This document shows, piece by piece, positions 1 through 8,567 of a stretch of DNA of 37,346 bases. Numbering within the stretch: position 1 is the stretch's first letter; the number at the start of each line of letters is the position of its first letter. The translations under genes and the position numbers were made by a program. The stretch is taken from the NCBI GenBank assembly GCA_947385365.1, contig CANDKT010000010.1, positions 1 through 37,346 on the forward strand, given 5' to 3'. Source of the stretch: an uncultured Bacillota bacterium (lineage in GTDB: Bacteria; Bacillota; Clostridia; Oscillospirales; Oscillospiraceae). The notes beneath the pieces were generated by a model that had not been told where the DNA came from, made no database searches, and worked only from the letters and a program-made list of their open reading frames with translations.

Positions 1-63
1 TCTCTGCTGCCGGAGGATCTGCGGTGTGGTCAGGCTTACGATTTGTAGTTCACGGATCGCTTC

Positions 64-92
64 TTGCTCAAAGTTCTCTTGTATGGTATAAT
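64..92 (+). promoter_or_regulatory. Promoter for the WYL regulator gene
   Basis: A perfect TATAAT (-10) lies at 87-92 and is preceded by TG one base upstream, an extended -10. A weak -35, TTGCTC at 64-69, sits 17 bp upstream. The predicted transcript would start near 99, about 30 nt before the ATG at 131. Confidence 0.65.
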
Positions 93-130
93 ATGCCTAC
101 TTGAGCAGAAGAGAGGAGCGAACGATTGAC

Positions 131-1441
131 ATGGCGAGGGACCACTACAGCAATTCCTTTGACAGTCTGTGGGCGATCTGGAACGTTTTGCGTCAGTATT
201 CCAGCCCCAGACATCCGCTGAGCATAGGGGATATCTGCGCGCATCTGGAGGGGCAGGAAGACGCGCCCTCTCCCCGAACGGTACGGCGTCTGTTTCCTGC
301 GGAGCGGGAATTGATGGAGCAGCTCTTTCCCGGGAAGATTGTACAGGCAGGGGTACCGGCTGTTTTGGGCAGTTACGTCAGCGAGGGCGAGCTGCACGTC
401 GTGTTGGAGACCCCCTATGGGCAGGAGCTGTTCCGGGGCGACTGCGCGGTTGAAGTGGAACCGCCCCGGCAGATTCAGCCGCCCAGTTCTTCTACGGTCT
501 CCAAGATGCTGAAAGCTGGTGTAAATATCCGTCTGTCCACCTTCCCACTCTCTCTGAAATGCGTCGTGAAGCGTTCCAAAAGCCGCAGTCTGCATCCTCA
601 GTACGACGCCTACAGCGACTACGAGGCTTCTCTGGACCCCGGCCAGCTCACGAAAAACAACGCGGCCCGTCTCTACTACCTGGCCAGTGATCTGACGGAT
701 GGAGAGTGGCGTATTTTTTCCGATCTGGTCCGCGTCTACCCTTTCATCTCGGAAAACCGGACCAGGAAATTTCTCAGTGTTCTGGAGCGTATGCGTCTTC
801 AGGACCCGGAACATCAGGCGTACTTACCCAGCCGCTACACGTTCAAGCGGGAAGTTGGCCGGATGTTCCCGATCATCGAGCAGCTCGATCAAGCGATTTG
901 TCAACGCCGGCGTGTCCGGCTGCACTACGGCGCGTACCGTTTGGAGTTCAACGAGGAGACGGGCCGTTGGAATCCTGTTCTGGTCGAACGGGATGAAAAC
1001 GGGGTTCTTGATTTTGAACCCTACGCTCTGATGTGGTCCAACGGGAACTACTACTTGGTTGGGAAACATCGCGGTATGATGAACCTGCGCGTCGACCGGA
1101 TTTTGAAGGTCTCCCTTCTTCCGGACACGTTTCAGATTCCCTCTGATTTTGATCCGGCGGAGTACCGCGACCGTTCTCCTGTCATGTACGCGGGGACGCC
1201 TGAATTTGTACTGATGCGGTGCAAGCCTGCCATGCTCAGCGTTCTGCTGGACTTTTTCGGGCGTCTGCCGCAGTACAGCCCTCAGCCGGACGGTTCGATC
1301 CTCGTCAGCTTGAAGCTCTCCCTTCCTGGCGTGAAGCTCTTCGCGCTTCAGTACGTCAACAGCGTTGAGATTCTGAAACCGGAGTCTTTACGAAAGGAGA
1401 TTGCCGCGGATCTGGAAGCCGCTCTCCAGGCTTACCGCTGA
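131..1441 (+). CDS. WYL-domain transcriptional regulator
   Basis: A 436-residue protein with an N-terminal winged-helix-like segment (about residues 5-60, rich in basic residues near SPRTVRRLFPAE) and a WYL domain in the second half (about 255-345). The WYL core reads WSNGNYYLVG and is followed by MMNLRVDRILKV, typical of the family. WYL proteins are usually DNA-binding regulators that sense small ligands or nucleic acids; the target here is unknown. I chose ATG 131 over an in-frame TTG at 101, because 101 would lie almost on the predicted transcription start and GAGGAG (113-118) precedes the ATG. The gene has its own promoter and ends at a bidirectional hairpin, so it is probably monocistronic. 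Nothing nearby resembles a defence locus, so a defence role is not supported. Confidence 0.85.
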   Translation: MARDHYSNSFDSLWAIWNVLRQYSSPRHPLSIGDICAHLEGQEDAPSPRTVRRLFPAERELMEQLFPGKIVQAGVPAVLGSYVSEGELHVVLETPYGQELFRGDCAVEVEPPRQIQPPSSSTVSKMLKAGVNIRLSTFPLSLKCVVKRSKSRSLHPQYDAYSDYEASLDPGQLTKNNAARLYYLASDLTDGEWRIFSDLVRVYPFISENRTRKFLSVLERMRLQDPEHQAYLPSRYTFKREVGRMFPIIEQLDQAICQRRRVRLHYGAYRLEFNEETGRWNPVLVERDENGVLDFEPYALMWSNGNYYLVGKHRGMMNLRVDRILKVSLLPDTFQIPSDFDPAEYRDRSPVMYAGTPEFVLMRCKPAMLSVLLDFFGRLPQYSPQPDGSILVSLKLSLPGVKLFALQYVNSVEILKPESLRKEIAADLEAALQAYR

Positions 1442-1457
1442 CGGCGCGGCGAAAAAG

Positions 1458-1483
1458 ACGCCCCGGCAAAAGCCGGGGCGTTT
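1458..1483. terminator. Bidirectional terminator between convergent genes
   Basis: Stem CGCCCCGGC / GCCGGGGCG with an AAAA loop, flanked by A-rich sequence on the left and TTT on the right, so it can act for the + strand WYL gene and for the convergent - strand gene ending at 1489. Confidence 0.8.
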
Positions 1484-1488
1484 AAGGG

Positions 1489-1923
1489 TCAGGCTGTTGT
1501 TCCCTCATGGGTTCTCAGGGCGCTGTCCATCAGCAGGCACAGCTCCAACGCGCTGCGGAAGCTCTCCTCCTGGCGTTTTTCCAGCCAAGTCACGGAACCT
1601 TGCCAGCTGGCGTTCTGCCGGAACATCACCCGCACGGCAAAGGTTGCCAGGCTCCCGGAGCGTTCTGTTTGCACGCCGTTGGGTTTTGGGGCATTTTCGG
1701 TTTCCTGCGGCGTCCGGAAACTGCGCACAGCGGAGAAGTTTTGCGGGAAGCGCATCTGGTCCAACAGCCGTTCCATCACCTGAAAAAACTCCATCAGGCT
1801 CCCGAAGCGCTGATTTCCGTTGGGACAAGGGTTATAGAGCCGGCCTTCCAGCACCTGACCGCGGTAGCTGTCCACGCACACCAGCGTGGTCCGGTACTCG
1901 TTTCCCCACAGTTTTTCCTGCAA
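1489..1923 (-). CDS. Conserved small protein of unknown function
   Basis: A 144-residue protein when started at TTG 1923. A longer reading from GTG 1998 is unlikely, because that start overlaps the -10 box of the gene's own promoter, whereas TTG 1923 has a GGAGGAGG-like ribosome site 8-11 bases upstream. The N-terminus carries YRTTLVCVDSY followed by GRLYNP, and the C-terminal half has FAVRVMFRQNASWQGSVTWLE, then FRSALELCLLMDSAL. I recall similar short proteins in many gut Clostridia but know no experimentally assigned function. No signal peptide, membrane segment or catalytic motif is evident. It lies alone between the WYL gene (convergent) and secA (divergent). Confidence 0.7.
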   Translation of the reverse strand: MQEKLWGNEYRTTLVCVDSYRGQVLEGRLYNPCPNGNQRFGSLMEFFQVMERLLDQMRFPQNFSAVRSFRTPQETENAPKPNGVQTERSGSLATFAVRVMFRQNASWQGSVTWLEKRQEESFRSALELCLLMDSALRTHEGTTA

Positions 1924-1986
1924 ACAGACCGCCTCCTCCGCCGTCCGCTCTGTGAGCGGAGACGTTCTCTTTTTTGTCGCAGGCAA

Positions 1987-1995
1987 ATTATAACA
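1987..1995 (-). promoter_or_regulatory. Extended -10 promoter for the small unknown gene
   Basis: Read on the - strand this is TGTTATAAT, a perfect -10 with TG extension. No good -35 is seen at 17 bp. It implies a leader of about 55 nt before TTG 1923 and is the main reason for rejecting the longer reading frame start. Confidence 0.6.
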
Positions 1996-2152
1996 CACGG
2001 CGGTTACAAGAAGGGTTACAAATTTCGGTTTCCCGCCAAAAAAACGCTGGCGTTTTTCACAAACTTTACGTTCTGATTTTGTGCAGTACGCCTTTTTCTG
2101 TAGGCGGGCCGCGTCTTTGGGTGAGCGGCTCGGAAAAATTCACGATTTGGCC

Positions 2153-2181
2153 TTTTCTACCCTGCCAAACTGTGGTATAAT
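2153..2181 (+). promoter_or_regulatory. secA promoter
   Basis: TATAAT at 2176-2181 with TG at 2173-2174 (extended -10). A poor -35 (TTTTCT, 2153-2158) lies at 17 bp spacing. The predicted leader is about 100 nt to the ATG at 2289. The rest of the 1999-2288 gap shows no other clear feature. Confidence 0.65.
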
Positions 2182-2288
2182 ACATTGGATTCTTTCCCGT
2201 GCGGGTTCTGGAAGGTCCCGCAAAGTACAAAATCCCCCGCTGTTTCCGCAAGATGTGGAAAACCAGTGGTCGAAAGGTGCATATTGTC

Positions 2289-5042
2289 ATGAGTCTGTTC
2301 ACAAAGATTTTCGGCACCCCGTCCCAACGGGAGCTGAAATCCATCTACCCCATCGCCGATAAGGTCGACGCCTTGGAGGAGTCCTATAAGACCTTGACCG
2401 ACGCCCAACTCCAAGCCAAAACCCCGGAGTTGAAACAGCGTCTGGCCAATGGTGAGACGTTGGACGACATCCTCCCGGAAGCCTTCGCCGCATGCCGGGA
2501 AGCCGCCTGGCGGGTTCTCGGCATGCGCCCCTACCGGGTCCAAGTTGTAGGCGGAATCGTTCTCCATCAAGGCCGTATTGCCGAGATGAAAACCGGTGAA
2601 GGCAAGACCTTAGTCGCGACGCTCCCCGCGTACCTCAACGCGCTCGCGGGCCGCGGCGTCCACATCGTCACCGTCAACGACTACCTGGCCAAGCGCGACA
2701 GCGAATGGATGGGCAAAGTCTACCGTTTCATGGGTCTGACGGTTGGTCTGGTCATCCACGGCGTCACCGGTCAGGAGAAGAAGGACGCCTACGCCGCGGA
2801 TATCACCTACGGCACCAATAACGAGTTTGGGTTCGACTACCTCCGCGACAACATGGCGATCTACGCCCAGGAACTTGTTCAGCGCGGCCATGCGTTTGCC
2901 ATCGTCGACGAGGTCGACTCCATTCTCATCGACGAGGCCCGCACGCCTTTGATTATCTCCGGCCAGGGGGAAAAATCCACCCAGCTCTATACCATCGTGG
3001 ATCAGTTTGTTTCCCGGCTGAAGTGCCGTCGGATTGCCCGCGTCGACGAGAAAGAGGAAGAGGCGGAGGACATCGACGCCGACTACATCGTCGATGAAAA
3101 AGCCCGTACTGCGACCCTCACCGCCCCCGGCATTCAAAAGGCGGAGCAGTTTTTCAATATTGAAAACCTCGCGGACCCGGAAAACACCACGCTCTCGCAC
3201 CACATCAACCAGGCCATCAAAGCCCGCGGCGTCATGCAGCGCGACATCGACTATGTGGTCAAGGACGGCCAAGTGATTATCGTGGACGAGTTCACGGGTC
3301 GTTTGATGTTCGGGCGGCGTTACAACGAGGGCCTGCACCAGGCCATCGAGGCCAAGGAACGCGTGGAGGTCGCGAACGAGTCCAAGACCTTAGCGACCAT
3401 CACCTTCCAGAATTACTTCCGCTTGTATGACAAGCTCTCCGGGATGACCGGCACCGCGCTGACGGAGGAGGAGGAGTTCGGCACCATCTACGAGCTGGAT
3501 ATCGTCGAGATCCCCACCAATAAACCGCTGGCCCGTGTGGACCGGCCTGATGTGGTTTACAAAAACGTCGCGGGGAAACTCCGCGCCATCGTCGCGCAGA
3601 TCGAAGAGTGTCACGCGAAAGGTCAGCCTGTGCTGGTAGGTACTGTGTCCATTGAGAAGTCGGAGGAACTGTCTGCGATACTCAAGCGCAAGGGCATCCG
3701 GCACAACGTACTCAACGCCAAGAACCACGAGAAAGAAGCGGAGATTGTGGCGCAGGCGGGGAAATTCGGGGCGGTCACGGTAGCGACCAATATGGCGGGC
3801 CGCGGCACGGATATCATGTTAGGCGGCAACGCGGAGTTTCTGGCGAAAGCGGACCTGCGCCGTGCGGGGCTCAGCGACGAGCTGATCGCGGAAGCGACGG
3901 GTTTCGCGGAGACGGACAATCAGGAGATTCTGGACGCGCGGCGGCAGTTCTCCGAGGCGGAAGCCAGATACAAGGCGGAGATCCAGGAGGAAGCGGACCG
4001 GGTACGTGCGGTAGGAGGGCTGTTCATTCTGGGTACGGAACGCCATGAGTCCCGTCGTATCGACAATCAGCTGCGCGGTCGAGCCGGCCGTCAGGGCGAC
4101 CCTGGCGAGACCCGTTTTTTCCTGTCTCTGGAGGACGACATCATGCGTCTGTTTGGTTCCGAACGCGTGATGAATATGATGGAACGACTGGGCGTAGACG
4201 AGGACACTCCGATTGACGCGAAAATGCTGTCGGGGGCGATTGAAAACGCGCAGAAACAGGTGGAGTCCCGCAACTTCCAGACCCGTAAAAACGTTCTGCA
4301 ATACGACGACGTGATGAATACCCAGCGGGAGGTCATCTACAAGCAGCGCCGTCAGGTGCTGGACGGCGAGGACCTGCAAAATTCCATCCAGACGATGCTG
4401 CGCACCATGATCTCCAACGCCATTTTAGGCCACATGGGCGAGCAGAAGCATATGGACCAGGAGGCTTTCCAGGACGCCGTATCCCATTTCCGTTCGATGT
4501 TCCTTCTGCCCGGCGACCTGCACCCCTCCGACGAAGAGCTTCAGGGCTACGATGCGGAAGGACTCATCGAGCTGGTCGCCGCCAAGGCTGAGGAGGCTTA
4601 CGCCCGCAAGGAACAGGAGATCACGCCGCCCATCATGCGCGAGCTGGAACGAGTCATCATGCTCCGGGTGGTGGACGAGTACTGGATGGATCATATCGAC
4701 GCCATGACGGAACTGCGTCAGGGCATTGGGCTGCGCGCCTTCGGCCAGAACGATCCCGTTGTGGTCTACAAGCAGGAAGGCTACGAGATGTTCGAGGGCA
4801 TGGTCGCGGCGATCCAGGAGGAGACGTTACGGCGACTGTTCCTTGTCCGCCTGCGCAAGAACGAGGAGGTCAAACGGGAACGCGTGGCGAAAGTCACGGC
4901 GGAGTCCTCCGGGGGGGACGGGACCGTGAAGAAGCAGCCCAAGAAAGCGGTCAAGATTGGCCGCAACGACCCCTGTCCCTGCGGAAGCGGTCTGAAATTC
5001 AAGAAGTGTACCTGTTCTCAGTACCACCCGCAGCAGCCCTGA
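2289..5042 (+). CDS. secA: Preprotein translocase ATPase SecA
   Basis: A 917-residue SecA, the ATPase motor that pushes unfolded preproteins through SecYEG at the membrane. Visible signatures: Walker A MKTGEGKT (residues 100-107), DEVDS (206-210), the [11 protein letters not shown] and [11 protein letters not shown] helicase-type motifs in the second nucleotide-binding domain, and a C-terminal zinc motif [12 protein letters not shown] near residues 895-910, which in the family binds SecB or the ribosome. The start at ATG 2289 gives the canonical N-terminus MSLFTKIFG and has AAAGGTG nine bases upstream; an in-frame GTG at 2199 would add 30 residues unlike the family. It appears to be the first gene of its transcript. 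The length is slightly above that of compact Firmicutes SecA, consistent with a single housekeeping copy. Confidence 0.97.
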   Translation: MSLFTKIFGTPSQRELKSIYPIADKVDALEESYKTLTDAQLQAKTPELKQRLANGETLDDILPEAFAACREAAWRVLGMRPYRVQVVGGIVLHQGRIAEMKTGEGKTLVATLPAYLNALAGRGVHIVTVNDYLAKRDSEWMGKVYRFMGLTVGLVIHGVTGQEKKDAYAADITYGTNNEFGFDYLRDNMAIYAQELVQRGHAFAIVDEVDSILIDEARTPLIISGQGEKSTQLYTIVDQFVSRLKCRRIARVDEKEEEAEDIDADYIVDEKARTATLTAPGIQKAEQFFNIENLADPENTTLSHHINQAIKARGVMQRDIDYVVKDGQVIIVDEFTGRLMFGRRYNEGLHQAIEAKERVEVANESKTLATITFQNYFRLYDKLSGMTGTALTEEEEFGTIYELDIVEIPTNKPLARVDRPDVVYKNVAGKLRAIVAQIEECHAKGQPVLVGTVSIEKSEELSAILKRKGIRHNVLNAKNHEKEAEIVAQAGKFGAVTVATNMAGRGTDIMLGGNAEFLAKADLRRAGLSDELIAEATGFAETDNQEILDARRQFSEAEARYKAEIQEEADRVRAVGGLFILGTERHESRRIDNQLRGRAGRQGDPGETRFFLSLEDDIMRLFGSERVMNMMERLGVDEDTPIDAKMLSGAIENAQKQVESRNFQTRKNVLQYDDVMNTQREVIYKQRRQVLDGEDLQNSIQTMLRTMISNAILGHMGEQKHMDQEAFQDAVSHFRSMFLLPGDLHPSDEELQGYDAEGLIELVAAKAEEAYARKEQEITPPIMRELERVIMLRVVDEYWMDHIDAMTELRQGIGLRAFGQNDPVVVYKQEGYEMFEGMVAAIQEETLRRLFLVRLRKNEEVKRERVAKVTAESSGGDGTVKKQPKKAVKIGRNDPCPCGSGLKFKKCTCSQYHPQQP

Positions 5043-5048
5043 TGATTT

Positions 5049-5075
5049 GGCCCCGCAGGAAGGAACTGCGGGGCC
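5049..5075 (+). terminator. Hairpin after secA, possible weak terminator
   Basis: Perfect 10-bp stem GGCCCCGCAG / CTGCGGGGCC with a 7-nt loop, just after the secA stop. There is no T run after it, so termination efficiency is uncertain and the downstream genes may be partly cotranscribed with secA. Confidence 0.45.
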
Positions 5076-5174
5076 GGATACGTTCCGGGGGATGCGCTCC
5101 GAGGTCGAACTTTTCACGTTTCCGCCTTCGCAACATAGGATGTCAGGAGACCATCCCAAGAAGGAGGAAAGAAT

Positions 5175-5756
5175 ATGGAGCAGCAAACCGATCTCTCCGC
5201 CTTGAGCGGAACTCAGATAGATCCGGAAGTATTTCGCCGGGTATGGAACCGGGTCATGCCGGATCAGGAACACAGTCCGATTCAGGTTTCCAGCCCGACC
5301 CCATCCGCGTCCCGGCCTCAACCGGTCCAGCAAGCGGTACGACCGGCGCTTTCCGACGCGGAGATCATCCGGAACCGGATTGAGCAGGCGCGGGAAGGGG
5401 CCTTACGTTTGCAGGTACTCTTCCGGCGCATGAATGGACGTCCGGGGGCGCGGGTGATTTCCGAGCTGGCCGCTGGACACCGGCAGCTGCTGCGACAGCT
5501 GACCACCGCGTACTTTCTGACCACCGGGCGGCGATTTCAACCTGGCGGCATGACTCCGACCGTTGACCCGGACTTGTCCTTAGCGCTCCGGGAGCAATTT
5601 CTGTGGGCGCAGGCCTGGACGCGGGACAGTCTTCAGGCGGCCCAGCAGTGTACGGAAGCCGGACTGCGTACTTTATGCGGCCAGCTCGCCCAGACGGGGG
5701 AACTGCACGCGCAAACGATCCGGGCGCTTCTGGAGCGGACCCAATTCAACGCCTGA
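5175..5756 (+). CDS. Helical protein of unknown function
   Basis: A 193-residue protein with a textbook ribosome site (AGGAGG at 5162-5167). Residues 1-60 are Pro/Ser/Gln-rich and probably disordered; from about 60 to the end it looks all-helical, with amphipathic stretches such as EQAREGALRLQVLFRRM, ELAAGHRQLLRQL and two Gln/Leu-rich C-terminal helices. The four-helix pattern resembles ferritin-like or DUF-type bundles, but the paired ExxH metal ligands of ferritin-like proteins are not clearly present, so I do not assign that fold. No signal peptide or membrane segment is seen. The next gene starts 22 bp downstream, suggesting cotranscription with the hydrolase. Confidence 0.75.
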   Translation: MEQQTDLSALSGTQIDPEVFRRVWNRVMPDQEHSPIQVSSPTPSASRPQPVQQAVRPALSDAEIIRNRIEQAREGALRLQVLFRRMNGRPGARVISELAAGHRQLLRQLTTAYFLTTGRRFQPGGMTPTVDPDLSLALREQFLWAQAWTRDSLQAAQQCTEAGLRTLCGQLAQTGELHAQTIRALLERTQFNA

Positions 5757-5778
5757 CAGCAAAGGAGACCACTCATCT

Positions 5779-6714
5779 ATGACCGGACCGGACCACATTT
5801 CGTATCCTTCCAGCGACGGCATCCACACCATCCGCGCGCAGGCGTGGCTCCCGCCGGGCCAGCCCAGAGGCGTGCTGCAAATCGTCCACGGCGTGGCCGA
5901 ACATATAGGCCGTTACGACCACGTCGCGCGGTTTTTCAACGACTCCGGTCTGATCGTCTGCGGTGAGGACCACTTAGGTCATGGCCGCACGGCGCGGAGC
6001 GGTGAATTTGGCTTTTTCGCCTCTGAGAACGGCTGGGACTTTCTGGTGCAGGACATCCACGCATTGCGTCTGTTGGCTGGCGCGCGCTGGCCTGGCGTAC
6101 CTTACGTCATGTTGGGCCACTCGATGGGTTCCTTTCTCACCCGAACGTATCTGATCCGCTATCCGGGCACGCTGGACGCCGCGGTACTCTCCGGGACCGG
6201 ACAGGAACCGGCTCCCAGAGTTGCCGCGGGGCGTTTTCTGGCGCAGCTCTTATGTAAACTCAGGGGTCCGAAGTACGTCAGCGACTTAGCCTACCGGCTT
6301 TCCTTAGGCGCGTACAACCAAAATTTCCAGCCGGTCCGTACTCCTGTGGATTGGCTCTCCCGGGATACCGCTATGATCGACCTTCATTTGCGGGACCCGC
6401 TGTGTAATTTCCGGCCTACCGTTTCGATGTTCCGGGATATGTTGGGGGGGATTCAGTTTATCGGACAGCCTCGGAACCTGGCCCGCATGGACCTGGATAC
6501 TCCGATTTATTTTTTCTCTGGGTCCCGTGACCCTGTAGGCGGTATGGGGCAAGGCGTCGCTCATGTGGCGAAGCTGTTCGATGCGGCGGGCTGTCGGGAC
6601 GTGACGGTGAAGCTCTACCCTGACGGCCGGCATGAAATGCTCAACGAGATCAACCGGCAGGAGGTCATGGAAGAGCTGCGTGTCTGGTTGGAGGAGCGGG
6701 TTCTTTCCAAGTAG
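5779..6714 (+). CDS. Alpha/beta hydrolase, lysophospholipase / monoacylglycerol lipase type
   Basis: A 311-residue serine hydrolase. It has the oxyanion-hole segment VHGVAEHIGRY (about 36-46), EDHLGHGRT (63-71), and the nucleophile elbow GHSMGS with Ser115. Asp in FSGSRDPVGG (about 256) and His in PDGRHEML (about 290) complete the triad. The pattern VHGxxEHxxRY plus GHSMGS is characteristic of the Hydrolase_4 / monoglyceride lipase group, which releases fatty acids from monoacylglycerols or lysophospholipids. There is no signal peptide, so it is probably cytoplasmic. It starts 22 bp after the preceding unknown gene with AAAGGAG upstream. The exact substrate cannot be read from the sequence. 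Confidence 0.88.
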   Translation: MTGPDHISYPSSDGIHTIRAQAWLPPGQPRGVLQIVHGVAEHIGRYDHVARFFNDSGLIVCGEDHLGHGRTARSGEFGFFASENGWDFLVQDIHALRLLAGARWPGVPYVMLGHSMGSFLTRTYLIRYPGTLDAAVLSGTGQEPAPRVAAGRFLAQLLCKLRGPKYVSDLAYRLSLGAYNQNFQPVRTPVDWLSRDTAMIDLHLRDPLCNFRPTVSMFRDMLGGIQFIGQPRNLARMDLDTPIYFFSGSRDPVGGMGQGVAHVAKLFDAAGCRDVTVKLYPDGRHEMLNEINRQEVMEELRVWLEERVLSK

Positions 6715-6785
6715 AGGTTAATTTCGCCAAACTTTTGGCCGATAGATAGGGTAGGACAGGCGAAACGCCAAAGGAGGGAAGTGGA

Positions 6786-7328
6786 ATGGAGATTCGCCGT
6801 ATTTTGCGCAAGGGCGGACGGCTTGGGGATTTTGTTTCCCGTCCTGTTCAAGCGGACCGTTCCCGGAAGCAGACCCGTTCTGTCGACCGGTTGGAGTTGC
6901 TTCACTGGATGGCGGATCTGGAGGAGCAGCGTTTCCGGAGGGAGTTGGAAACCTACCGACAAGCGGCAGGCGGGCGGCGCGCGGAGGAACGGAGCGGGTT
7001 GTGGGCTTTGCTGGAACAGGCGCAGAAAAAACCCAGCGAGGACGCGCTGTTCAAAGCCATCGACGCCCAGGAGAAGTGTTCCAAGATTGCCGCGCAGATC
7101 ATGAACGGGAGGAAGGTTCCGCAGCAGGACAAAGCGTTTCTGATGAACAACGACCCGGAAGGTTATCTCATGGCGGTTCTGATGCGTCGGCCGCAGGAGT
7201 CGGACGAGGTGTGCAAGAGCGTTCTCTCCGAGGAGGACCGCCGGAAAAATGACGGCGGGGTTACTGTGACGCTTTCCCACAGCGATGCCGCCGCCCCAGG
7301 ACACGGTCCGGGAGCGGCGGCGGTGTGA
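6786..7328 (+). CDS. Small protein of unknown function with a VPxxDxxFL motif
   Basis: A 180-residue protein with AAAGGAGG upstream of the ATG. The N-terminus is strongly basic (IRRILRKGGR); a Glu/Arg-rich helix lies at about 35-60. The central segment KIAAQIMNGRKVPQQDKAFL, then MNNDPEGYLMAVLMR, matches a short motif I recall in small proteins of Oscillospiraceae, of unknown function. The C-terminus is low complexity (Ala/Gly/Pro). No membrane segment is seen. The last codons overlap a GC-rich inverted repeat and the stop codon sits in the left arm of the following terminator. It could be transcribed with the hydrolase, 71 bp upstream. Confidence 0.7.
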   Translation: MEIRRILRKGGRLGDFVSRPVQADRSRKQTRSVDRLELLHWMADLEEQRFRRELETYRQAAGGRRAEERSGLWALLEQAQKKPSEDALFKAIDAQEKCSKIAAQIMNGRKVPQQDKAFLMNNDPEGYLMAVLMRRPQESDEVCKSVLSEEDRRKNDGGVTVTLSHSDAAAPGHGPGAAAV

Positions 7329-7354
7329 ATGTCCCCCACGAGGGGACATTTTTT
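7328..7354. terminator. Bidirectional terminator
   Basis: Stem AATGTCCCC / GGGGACATT with a 5-nt loop, then a T run on the + side. It separates the + strand gene ending at 7328 from convergent coaBC, whose stop codon lies at 7353-7355 inside the T run. Confidence 0.85.
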
Positions 7355-8546
7355 ATTGCAGCAGAGCCAGCGCGGCGTTCAGGACTTGAATAGCGGCCTC
7401 TTCCTTGCTCATCAGGGGCAGTTCCTGAACGTTTTCCGGTGTGATGAGGGTGAGTACGTTGGTATCTGTGCCGAAACCCGCGCCGGTTACTTTCAGATTG
7501 TTGGCACAGATCATGTCCACCCGTTTTTTTGCCAGTTTTGCCCGGCTGTTCTCCAGCATATTTTGGGTTTCCATAGAGAAGCCGCAGATGACTTGACCGG
7601 TTCTGCGGTGTTCTCCCAGCCAAGCGAGGATGTCCTGGGTACGGCGCAGAGGGATTGACAGATCGGCGTCAGATTTTTTGATTTTGTCCCCGCTGTACCC
7701 GGCGGGGGTGTAGTCGGCGACGGCGGCGGCTTTGAAGATCAAGTCGGCCCATTCCGCGCGGGCGGATACTGCTTCGAACATATCCTGAGCGGAAACGACG
7801 GGGACTGTTTCCACAAAGGGCGGTGGAGTCAGCGCGGTTGGGCCGGAGATCAGTACGACTTCCGCGCCCCGGAGCATTGCCATCCGCGCCAGGGCGTAGC
7901 CCATTTTCCCGGAGGAGTGGTTTGTCAGGTAACGTACAGGGTCCAGTGGTTCCTGAGTTGGTCCGGCTGTTACCAGCACCCGCTTACCGGACATATCGTG
8001 GGGCAGTGCCGCGGTCCGGAGGACGTACTGGAGCAGTTCTTCGGGTTCCGGGAGTTTTCCGATTCCCACGGTACCGCAGGCTAACCGCCCGGAAGCGGGT
8101 GCGATGACTTCCCAGCCGTAGTCTGCCAAGCGTTTCAGGTTATCCTGCGTGACCGGGTTTTGGAACATATTGGTATTCATAGCGGGAGCGATCAGTTTTG
8201 GGCAGCGGCAGGCCAGAACCGTGGTTGTGAGCATATCGTCGGCCAGTCCATGCGCCAATTTGGCGCATAGGTTAGCGGTAGCGGGAGCGATCAGGACCAA
8301 GTCGCACCGCTCGGCCAAGGCGATATGTTCCACGTGGTGGGTAAAATTCCGGTCGAAGGTATCCACCATACAGCGGCGGCCTGTGAGCTGCTCGAACGTC
8401 AGCGGGGTAAGGAAGCGCGTTGCGTTTTCCGTCATGACGACTTCCACAGCGGCGTTCAGTTTTGCTAACGCGGAGGCCAGGTAGGCGGCCTTATAGGCCG
8501 CGATTCCGCCTGAGACGCCGAGCAGGACGGTTTTTCCTTTTAGCAT
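7353..8546 (-). CDS. coaBC: Bifunctional phosphopantothenoylcysteine decarboxylase / phosphopantothenate-cysteine ligase
   Basis: A 397-residue protein catalysing two consecutive steps of coenzyme A synthesis: joining cysteine to 4'-phosphopantothenate (CoaB, C-terminal half) and FMN-dependent decarboxylation of the product (CoaC, N-terminal half). The CoaC part shows GVSGGIAAYK, the catalytic His74 in HVEHI, PAMN (121-124) and Cys157 in ACGTVGIG. The CoaB part starts near residue 186 with RVLVTAGPTQEPLDPVRY and TNHSSGKMG, followed by AAAVADY and KIKK. The length is normal for the fused enzyme. ATG 8546 has GGAGGAA nine bases upstream. It follows the aldo/keto reductase gene by 21 bp and is the last gene of the probable valS operon. 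Confidence 0.96.
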   Translation of the reverse strand: MLKGKTVLLGVSGGIAAYKAAYLASALAKLNAAVEVVMTENATRFLTPLTFEQLTGRRCMVDTFDRNFTHHVEHIALAERCDLVLIAPATANLCAKLAHGLADDMLTTTVLACRCPKLIAPAMNTNMFQNPVTQDNLKRLADYGWEVIAPASGRLACGTVGIGKLPEPEELLQYVLRTAALPHDMSGKRVLVTAGPTQEPLDPVRYLTNHSSGKMGYALARMAMLRGAEVVLISGPTALTPPPFVETVPVVSAQDMFEAVSARAEWADLIFKAAAVADYTPAGYSGDKIKKSDADLSIPLRRTQDILAWLGEHRRTGQVICGFSMETQNMLENSRAKLAKKRVDMICANNLKVTGAGFGTDTNVLTLITPENVQELPLMSKEEAAIQVLNAALALLQ

Positions 8547-8567
8547 AAGGCATTCCTCCGGTACAGC

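Noticed and set aside
101..130. TTG start at 101 for the WYL gene
   Set aside because: It sits 2 bp after the likely transcription start and has no ribosome site; ATG 131 does.
131..1441. WYL gene as part of a phage-defence island
   Set aside because: No nuclease, toxin, methyltransferase or CRISPR feature lies near; the neighbours are housekeeping genes.
1924..1998. N-terminal extension of the small unknown protein to GTG 1998
   Set aside because: The extension codes across the gene's own extended -10 box; TTG 1923 has a good ribosome site.
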